A stretch of 64,000 nucleotides of DNA, taken from Actinobacteria bacterium IMCC26256 (GTDB lineage Bacteria > Actinomycetota > Acidimicrobiia > IMCC26256). The stretch lies in the NCBI GenBank assembly GCA_001023575.1, contig CP011489.1, positions 248,001-312,000 on the forward strand, given 5' to 3'. Shown here piece by piece: positions 58,660 through 64,000 of the stretch; the first letter of the stretch is position 1; every line of letters starts with the position of its first letter. The notes beneath the pieces were generated by a model. That model ran no database searches. It was not told where the DNA came from and saw only the letters and a program-made list of their open reading frames with translations. Made by a program: the position numbers and the translations under genes.

Positions 58660-58760
58660 GCGGCCCCCATGAGGGATCGGAGAATCCTGCGGCGGGGAAG
58701 CCTGGGCGCTTTATCTGCGCCGATCATTTGCAGATCACTTGCAGATTTTGGTGGCGATTC

Positions 58761-59123
58761 CTAATTGCTAGTAGTTGGAGCCTTAGGAGTCGATGCCTTA
58801 TCAGACTTCGCTGGTGCCGATTTCGTCTCGCTGGATTTAGATTCACTTGTTTTCTTATCGCCAGATTTGGAGTCACTGCTCTTAGCGCCGGAGTCACCGC
58901 TTGACTCTGATTTGGATTCATTCTTCGCGGTACTCGAACGCTGCGACGATGGGTTATCGGTCTTGTAGAAACCAGAGCCCTTGAGCACAATGCCGACGGC
59001 ACCAAAGACTTTGCTGAGGGTCCCGCCACATCCCTTGTGCTTCTTTAGCGGCGTGTCACTAAATGACTGCTGCACCTGAAAAAGCTCGCCGCATTTTGCG
59101 CAGGAGTACTCGTAGGTGGGCAT
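58761..59123 (-). CDS. FmdB-family zinc-ribbon protein
   Basis: A 120-residue protein with the small FmdB zinc ribbon at the N terminus (MPTYEYSCAKCGELF, then GCGG) and a long Ser/Lys-rich tail (about residues 57-120) that should be disordered. FmdB proteins are named for formamidase regulation in one organism; most are unstudied. The tail composition (SKSESSGDSGAKSSDSKSG type) is of low complexity. A GGCGC hairpin (58706-58722) downstream may serve as its terminator. Confidence 0.85.
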   Translation of the reverse strand: MPTYEYSCAKCGELFQVQQSFSDTPLKKHKGCGGTLSKVFGAVGIVLKGSGFYKTDNPSSQRSSTAKNESKSESSGDSGAKSSDSKSGDKKTSESKSSETKSAPAKSDKASTPKAPTTSN

Positions 59124-59314
59124 CTGATCCTCGTCTATCGAAATATTGGGCCGCCAAAATAGCGGGCATTGGGTGGTAAGTATTTAGTTTGCTCTGGTGT
59201 GGGGCTCGCATCAGCGGTATCCCGACTCTAGAACCTGCTCAATAATGAGCGCCCCTAGAGACTACCGGGGGTTGGATACCACGCCACTAGCCGCGCGTGG
59301 CGTTTAATAGGGGG

Positions 59315-59911
59315 GTGACCACCCCCTGGATAATTGCTCTTCTCTGTATCCCTGCCTATTTCCTTGGAACCTTCCCGACCGCAGTCATGGTCGGTAAGGC
59401 CGGTGGCCACGATGTCACGGCCGAAGGCTCAGGTAATCCGGGGGCCTCAAACGTCAACCGCATCCTTGGTTGGCGTGCCGGGCTCATAGTGCTGATCGCC
59501 GATGCCATGAAGGGAGTAATAGCGGCCTCCGTTGGACTCGCAGTCGGTGGGCGCCCAGGAGGATGGGCTCTCGGTGCTGCGGCTGTACTAGGTCACGTGC
59601 TTCCAATTACTCGCCCCGGCAAGGGTGGCAAGGGTGTGGCGACCACGGCAGGATTTCTCTCAGTCTTGTATCCGATATTTGCTCTCGGTTTCTTAGTTGC
59701 TTTCATAATCGTGACTCGAGTCTTTAAGAAAGCCTCGATTGGCTCCCTTATGGGCTGTATCTGTTTCCCGATTCTTGTAGCGCTTACTCGTCCTCGTTGG
59801 GAGGCAATTGCGACGGTGGCCCTGTCGTGTTTGATTGCTTGGCGCCATAAGGCCAACATCTCGAGATTGATTTCCGGCAATGAGTTGAGCACTAAGTCGC
59901 CAGGCTCCTAA
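59315..59911 (+). CDS. plsY: Acyl-phosphate glycerol-3-phosphate acyltransferase PlsY
   Basis: PlsY transfers an acyl group from acyl-phosphate to glycerol-3-phosphate, the first step of phospholipid synthesis. The 198-residue membrane protein has the PlsY conserved loops: GSGNPGASNVNRILG (first), GHVLPI and GKGGKGVATTAG (second), and a third basic segment (RHKANISRL). The start is uncertain: GTG 59315 is chosen, though GTG 59297 is in frame. It is divergent from the fmdB gene and 120 bases ahead of galU. Confidence 0.9.
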   Translation: MTTPWIIALLCIPAYFLGTFPTAVMVGKAGGHDVTAEGSGNPGASNVNRILGWRAGLIVLIADAMKGVIAASVGLAVGGRPGGWALGAAAVLGHVLPITRPGKGGKGVATTAGFLSVLYPIFALGFLVAFIIVTRVFKKASIGSLMGCICFPILVALTRPRWEAIATVALSCLIAWRHKANISRLISGNELSTKSPGS

Positions 59912-60031
59912 GAATCTTCACAAACAAACGCATTAAAATTTCCTCACTCCGGCAAGGCGATCTGGTTCAGAGACAGACTCAGCGGCGGTAGCGTTACTCT
60001 AACTAAAGAAGTGGTTTCTGATCAGGAGGAC

Positions 60032-60925
60032 ATGGTGGCGAGTTCCCAGACAATTACTAAAGCGGTTATTCCCGCGGCTGGGCTCGGTACCCGATTTCTC
60101 CCAGCGACAAAAAGCCAGCCCAAAGAGATGCTGCCAATCGTCGATAAGCCTGCGATTCAATATGTAATCGAGGAGGCAGTTCGCGCAGGGCTTACAGATA
60201 TTCTCGTTGTCACAGGTCGCGGCAAGCGCGCTATTGAGGATCACTTCGACCGCAATTTTGAGCTTGAGTATTACCTAGAGCAGCAGAGCAAGACAGACCT
60301 CCTGCGCGAGGTACAGCTCACCTCGGAGATGGCCGACATCCATTACATACGCCAGCGTGATCCGCTAGGTCTTGGGCATGCGGTATCGGTAGCGCGTGAG
60401 CACGTTGGTAACGAGCCCTTCGCGGTATTGCTCGGCGATGACATCATGGTGGACGACTCGAAATTGTTGCTCTCGATGATTGATATTCATGCGCGCTACG
60501 GGCGCTCTGCGCTTGCTCTCAAGAAGGTTCCCCAAGAGAGCATCTCTTCATATGGCTGTGTTGAGCCGGAGCCAGTTCATGATGGGCTCGTGCAGGTTCG
60601 TTCAATTGTCGAGAAGCCCAAGCCCGAGGATGCTCCATCGGATCTAGCGGTAATCGGTAGGTATGTATTTACCCCAGAGATTTTCGATGCGCTAGACCGT
60701 ATTCAGCCGGGTGCCGGCGGGGAGCTTCAACTCACAGATGCAATTTCTCTGCTCTTAGAGACACAGACCGTCTACGGATGCGTCTTCGAGTCAGGGAGAT
60801 ACGACATAGGCCAGAAGATTGACTTCCTGAGGGCCAATGTTGAGCTCGCGCTCGACCGCCCTGATCTCGGCCCTGAGGTTGCCGAGTTCCTTGTGCAGCT
60901 CGTCAAGGACCGGGGTCTTATTTAG
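60032..60925 (+). CDS. galU: UTP--glucose-1-phosphate uridylyltransferase
   Basis: GalU makes UDP-glucose from UTP and glucose-1-phosphate, supplying glycosyl donors including those of GpgS. Core motifs: AVIPAAGLGTRFLPATKSQPKEMLP (nucleotide loop), DKPAIQYVIEEA, RQRDPLGLGHAV, LLGDDIM and VEKPKPEDAPS. AGGAGG (60024-60029) lies just upstream; ATG 60032 has a short 2-base spacing and GTG 60035 a better one, so either may be used. About 297 residues. The last codons and stop form the first copy of a 15-bp tandem repeat. Confidence 0.94.
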   Translation: MVASSQTITKAVIPAAGLGTRFLPATKSQPKEMLPIVDKPAIQYVIEEAVRAGLTDILVVTGRGKRAIEDHFDRNFELEYYLEQQSKTDLLREVQLTSEMADIHYIRQRDPLGLGHAVSVAREHVGNEPFAVLLGDDIMVDDSKLLLSMIDIHARYGRSALALKKVPQESISSYGCVEPEPVHDGLVQVRSIVEKPKPEDAPSDLAVIGRYVFTPEIFDALDRIQPGAGGELQLTDAISLLLETQTVYGCVFESGRYDIGQKIDFLRANVELALDRPDLGPEVAEFLVQLVKDRGLI

Positions 60926-60954
60926 AGGCGTCTTATTTAGAGGCGTCTTATATA
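60915..60954 (+). repeat. 15-bp tandem repeat spanning the galU stop codon
   Basis: GTCTTATTTAGAGGC occurs at 60915-60929 and 60930-60944 exactly, with a partial third copy at 60945-60954. The first copy contains the last codons of galU and its TAG (60923-60925). Confidence 0.9.
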
Positions 60955-60984
60955 AATAGGTGCGCTTGGTCGTAGTCTCTAGGG

Positions 60985-62244
60985 ATGCGTTCTTTGGAGG
61001 AGGTCAAGGCCGAGATACTTGAATCAGTCTCTCCACTTGCGCCTGTCGTTGTACCCGCCGGTGAGGCCCTCGGGCTGGTTCTTGCCGAGACTGTGCGTGC
61101 CGCTGAGGCGGTTCCTCCTTTTGCGAATACTGCAATGGATGGTTACGCCCTGCGCTTCGCGGATACTGCCGGCGCAACGGAAGATGCTCCAGTAACCCTA
61201 AATGTTGTGGGCGATCTGCCAGCAGGTTACGCACCGAGTGTTGCTGTAGGCGAGGGTGAAGCGGTGCGCATCATGACCGGTGCGCCGATCCCTGATGGTG
61301 CTGACTCGATAATTCCAGTTGAGCGAACCTCTCGAGACTGCGCCACGCGTGTGCAGGTACATGCAGAGGTCAAACTCAATGATCACATCCGCCCGGTGGG
61401 TGGAGATGTACTCCCAGGTGATTCAGTCTTCTCCCCCGGAGATGTCTTAGGCCCGGCATCGATTGGAGTCTTGTCAAGCCTCGCGGTATCGAGTGTGCGT
61501 ATCTATCCACGCCCGCGTGTTGCTGTCATCTCAACCGGCGACGAGTTGATTGAGGGCGGAGGTGCTCTGGCTCCTGGTCAAATTCGAGACTCAAATCGCC
61601 CGATGCTTCTTGCGATGGTGACCGATGCAGGCTGCGAAGCGATTGATCTCGGTATTGCGCGTGATGATGAAAGCGCTTTAGAAGAAGCACTGCTTGATGC
61701 CGCAGATAAATACGACGCGATTGTTACAAGTGGTGGAGTATCGGTCGGTGACTATGACGTAGTAAAAGCAGTACTCGCGCGAATTGGAGTGCTTGTCTGG
61801 TCACAGGTTGCAATCAAGCCAGCCAAGCCGCTCGCCTTTGGGGTCATCGGCTCAACCCCTATCTTTGGGCTGCCGGGCAATCCGGTCTCGTCAAATATCT
61901 CTTTCGAACTCTTTGCGCGACCTGCGCTTCGAGTCATGGCAGGTCACACTGTCCTTGAGAGGCCAGTTGTTGATGCAGTAGCGACAGCTGATTTTGCTAG
62001 GCGTAGCGATGGAAAGATTCATTTCGATCGAGTAACCGTTAGCCTCGGGCCTTCGGGCTTTACGGCTGAGCGCTCTGGCGGGCAGGGGAGCAACGTGCTC
62101 TCAGCGATGGCGCATGCCAATGGGCTAGCAATTCTCCCCGATGGAGATGGGGTGGAGGCTGGAGGATCGCTCCGAGTAATGCTTCTAACCGATCACTTCT
62201 CCTACCCTGAGGGGAGTGAATTTAGTGGAGCCCCGCGAACCTAA
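60985..62244 (+). CDS. moeA: Molybdopterin molybdenumtransferase MoeA
   Basis: MoeA inserts molybdate into adenylylated molybdopterin. The 419 residues contain PPFANTAMDGYALRFAD (substrate loop), MTGAPIPDGAD, STGDEL, TSGGVSVGDYD and the FGLPGNPVSSNI motif near the C terminus. The fold has four domains; the order matches other MoeA proteins. Its 3' end overlaps the moaA start by 29 bases. It is the first of three molybdenum-cofactor genes. Confidence 0.95.
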   Translation: MRSLEEVKAEILESVSPLAPVVVPAGEALGLVLAETVRAAEAVPPFANTAMDGYALRFADTAGATEDAPVTLNVVGDLPAGYAPSVAVGEGEAVRIMTGAPIPDGADSIIPVERTSRDCATRVQVHAEVKLNDHIRPVGGDVLPGDSVFSPGDVLGPASIGVLSSLAVSSVRIYPRPRVAVISTGDELIEGGGALAPGQIRDSNRPMLLAMVTDAGCEAIDLGIARDDESALEEALLDAADKYDAIVTSGGVSVGDYDVVKAVLARIGVLVWSQVAIKPAKPLAFGVIGSTPIFGLPGNPVSSNISFELFARPALRVMAGHTVLERPVVDAVATADFARRSDGKIHFDRVTVSLGPSGFTAERSGGQGSNVLSAMAHANGLAILPDGDGVEAGGSLRVMLLTDHFSYPEGSEFSGAPRT

Positions 62245-63262
62245 ATATTACTCCAGCGCGCCTGTTGAGTCGTCTACCCTCGTCGATGGTCACGGGCGCC
62301 GGGTACGCGACCTGCGCATCTCTATCACCGACCGCTGCAATCTGCGCTGCACTTACTGCATGCCAGCGGAGGGCCTCCCATGGCTGCCGCGTGCCGATGT
62401 GCTCACGTATGAAGAGATAGCGCGCATAGCGAAAGTCTGCGTTGATCGCTGGGCCTTCGATGCGATTCGCATCACTGGCGGTGAGCCAACTCTTCGTGCT
62501 GATGTCGTCTCTCTCTTTGAGCTGCTCGCACCGCTAGGCGTTGATCTCGCGATGACAACGAATGCGATACGCCTTGTCGATCTAGCGGTGCCACTTCGTA
62601 ACGCTGGTTTGAAGCGAGTGAATATTTCATTGGATACTCTCGATGCTGCAACATTCGAGCGCATTACGCGTCGTGATGATCTTGGCCGCACTATTGCTGG
62701 TATAGATGCAGCGATTGCTGCAGGTTTGGCGCCAGTCAAAATAAATACTGTCGTGATGCGTGGAGTAAATGATCATGAGATTCTTGATCTTGTGGAGTTC
62801 GCTCGTGATCGAGGTGTCGGTCTGCGCTTCATTGAGTTCATGCCGCTCGACGCAGGCCAGGGATGGACGCTCGATCAAGTTGTTCCTGCGCGCGAAATAC
62901 TTGAGACGATTGATGCAGCCTTCCCGCTAAGTGGGGATGCAATTCCAACTAGTGGCCATGTCGAGCCTGCGGAGCGTTTTGCATTTGCAGATGGACGTGG
63001 TGACGTGGGGGTAATCGCTAGCGTCACTGAACCATTCTGTGGCGACTGTGACCGCGTTCGAATCACCGCCGATGGTCGGCTCCGTACCTGCCTCTTTGCG
63101 CTCGATGAGAGCGACCTGCGCGAGGTGGTGCGCAGCGGTGGATCTGATGATGATCTCGCTGCGGTAATTGCGCGTGCGGTGGCAGGCAAGTGGGCTGGGC
63201 ATCGGATCGGGAATGTTGATTTCATTAGGCCGGATAGGTCGATGTCCCAGATCGGTGGCTAG
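62216..63262 (+). CDS. moaA: GTP 3',8-cyclase (radical SAM) MoaA
   Basis: MoaA uses two 4Fe-4S clusters to cyclise GTP, starting molybdopterin synthesis. The first cluster motif is CNLRCTYC near residue 42; the second set is CGDCDRVR plus the Cys of GRLRTC. ITGGEPTLR binds SAM. The C-terminal GG (SQIGG) needed for activity is present. MTTNAIRL replaces the usual MTTNG pattern. GTG 62216 lies right behind GAGGGG with only 1 base spacing; GTG 62225 is an alternative. It overlaps moeA by 29 bases. Confidence 0.94.
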   Translation: MNLVEPREPKYYSSAPVESSTLVDGHGRRVRDLRISITDRCNLRCTYCMPAEGLPWLPRADVLTYEEIARIAKVCVDRWAFDAIRITGGEPTLRADVVSLFELLAPLGVDLAMTTNAIRLVDLAVPLRNAGLKRVNISLDTLDAATFERITRRDDLGRTIAGIDAAIAAGLAPVKINTVVMRGVNDHEILDLVEFARDRGVGLRFIEFMPLDAGQGWTLDQVVPAREILETIDAAFPLSGDAIPTSGHVEPAERFAFADGRGDVGVIASVTEPFCGDCDRVRITADGRLRTCLFALDESDLREVVRSGGSDDDLAAVIARAVAGKWAGHRIGNVDFIRPDRSMSQIGG

Positions 63263-63334
63263 GGGCTATTACCTGCCCGTCGTATTGGGCTCGCAACCCG
63301 CGCGCTTCAGCTCGCGCTCCTAGAATGACTCCCT

Positions 63335-63841
63335 ATGCCCCCTGAGTTCACACACCTTGATCCGTTAGGCCGAGCGCGCATGGTTGATGTCTCTGCGAAA
63401 GAGCCATCCATTCGACGGGCAATGGCGCGCTGCAGTGTCAAGATGCTCCCTGAGACTGCCTCCAAGATCGCTACCGGAGCGGTCTCAAAAGGTGATGTGC
63501 TTGCAGTGGCGCGTGTCGCTGGTATTCAGGCGTCTAAGCAGACAGCAAACCTGATACCACTCTGTCATCCGCTCTTGGTTGGGAGTGTGCTTGTGCATTT
63601 CCGAATCGAGGAGTCGAGCGTCGAGGTAGAGGCGCATGTGGATACCTTTGACCGCACCGGTGTAGAGATGGAGGCACTTACTGCGTGCTCCATTGCGGCT
63701 CTGACTATCTACGACATGTGTAAATCAACCGACCGATCAATGGTGATAACCGAGATTGCGCTATGGGAGAAGAGCGGTGGTCGCTCAGGGCAGTGGCGCC
63801 GCGCTGGGCACGATGTAGGTATCGATTCCTTCGACGAATAA
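63335..63841 (+). CDS. moaC: Cyclic pyranopterin monophosphate synthase MoaC
   Basis: MoaC converts the MoaA product to cyclic pyranopterin monophosphate. The 168 residues show SKGDVLAVARVAGIQASKQTAN, LIPLCHPLLVG, VDTFDRTGVEMEALTACSIA and DMCKSTDRSMVI, with catalytic Lys and Asp residues in the last two. It follows moaA by 72 bases. Downstream sequence is an 18-bp tandem array. A GTG at 63979 may begin a further gene cut off by the window. Confidence 0.96.
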   Translation: MPPEFTHLDPLGRARMVDVSAKEPSIRRAMARCSVKMLPETASKIATGAVSKGDVLAVARVAGIQASKQTANLIPLCHPLLVGSVLVHFRIEESSVEVEAHVDTFDRTGVEMEALTACSIAALTIYDMCKSTDRSMVITEIALWEKSGGRSGQWRRAGHDVGIDSFDE

Positions 63842-63876
63842 TTCGTGCGCGACAAATATGTCAACAGCGTCGAGAC

Positions 63877-63957
63877 TGTTTTAAATGTTGTGAGTGTTTT
63901 AAATGTTGTGACTGGTTTAGATGTTGCGAATGTTGTAAATGTTGTGAGTGTTGTTTA
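63877..63957 (+). repeat. 18-bp tandem repeat downstream of moaC
   Basis: Four and a half imperfect 18-bp units (63877, 63895, 63913, 63931, 63949) of the TGTTTTAAATGTTGTGAG type, with an inner 9-bp echo (TGTT..AAA / TGTTGTGAG). The array starts 36 bases after the moaC stop and does not include it. Open frames crossing it encode only Cys-rich repeats. Confidence 0.88.
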
Positions 63958-64000
63958 AGTAAAGAGTAGGCAGATAAGTGGAGCGCGAGTCGCAGTCGCA

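Noticed and set aside
63763-63969. Cys-rich small protein at the end of the window
   Set aside because: The frame is the +1 shadow of moaC running into the 18-bp repeat; the cysteines come from repeated TGT and TGC triplets.
63979-64000. Possible next gene starting at GTG 63979
   Set aside because: Only seven codons are visible before the window ends and there is no strong ribosome site, so it cannot be supported.

Overview
This window looks like chromosomal core sequence from an actinobacterium. It encodes a WhiB-type iron-sulfur regulator, a CarD RNA polymerase-binding protein, ClpC, a DtxR/IdeR-type metalloregulator, DisA, a PAC2-family protein, glucosyl-3-phosphoglycerate synthase, a wax ester synthase/DGAT-type acyltransferase and a CysO-like sulfur carrier. 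The order radA-disA ... carD-ispD-ispF-cysS-rlmB resembles the mycobacterial neighbourhood. The moderate base composition, many GTG and TTG starts and the mix of families suggest the class Acidimicrobiia (for example an Ilumatobacter-like or freshwater acIV-type organism). That placement is inference. I see no phage, insertion sequence, CRISPR array or genomic island.

Layout. 1-3167: nadC-coaX-lysS, tightly packed cofactor and tRNA-charging genes. 3191-6986: a polyprenyl diphosphate synthase divergent from clpC, separated by about 300 bases holding two inverted repeats, one resembling an HspR (HAIR) site. 7009-12520: a doubly anchored lipoprotein, a HAD phosphatase, radA, disA, a dienelactone hydrolase and a Crp-like regulator. 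12657-18539: carD (with a long lysine/alanine tail), a PIN-TRAM membrane protein, ispD, ispF, cysS, rlmB and a tRNA-Thr. 18661-25080: a LytR_C protein, a TerB-like/COQ4-like protein, glycerate kinase convergent with gpgS, thrC-cysO, and an FTR1 iron permease behind a near-consensus iron box. 25268-29057: a secreted RCC1-repeat protein, a three-gene operon of unknown function (DUF1330-like plus two paralogues), and the IdeR-like repressor.

29064-42183: groEL with a CIRCE operator and a strong terminator, a lipoprotein, coproheme decarboxylase, a NIL-domain protein, hypothetical genes, a PAS/GAF/GGDEF/EAL protein, the nitrogen set amt-glnK-glnD, and a Nudix hydrolase. 42330-54244: lipid and general metabolism (WS/DGAT, metallo-beta-lactamase fold, M20 peptidase, PAC2, phosphotransferase), whiB, a LysR regulator, a VOC protein, a PAP2/flippase-like pair, an alpha/beta hydrolase and a thioesterase. 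54367-64000: tldD-tldE, uppP, a SAF protein, an FmdB zinc ribbon, plsY, galU and the molybdenum cofactor genes moeA-moaA-moaC.

The most unusual signal is at DNA level. Short tandem repeats start inside the last codons of a gene, include its stop codon and continue downstream. This occurs at rlmB (26 bp, five copies), the PAC2 gene (16/17 bp, four copies) and galU (15 bp, two copies plus part of a third). Related arrays lie downstream of moaC (18 bp) and cysO (18 bp), and a start-codon duplication precedes the lysR gene. Other points of interest are the TerB-COQ4-like protein in a lineage that normally uses menaquinone, the CarD tail, an IdeR-like repressor with Ala where a metal-binding Cys is expected, and a nested palindrome downstream of cysO.
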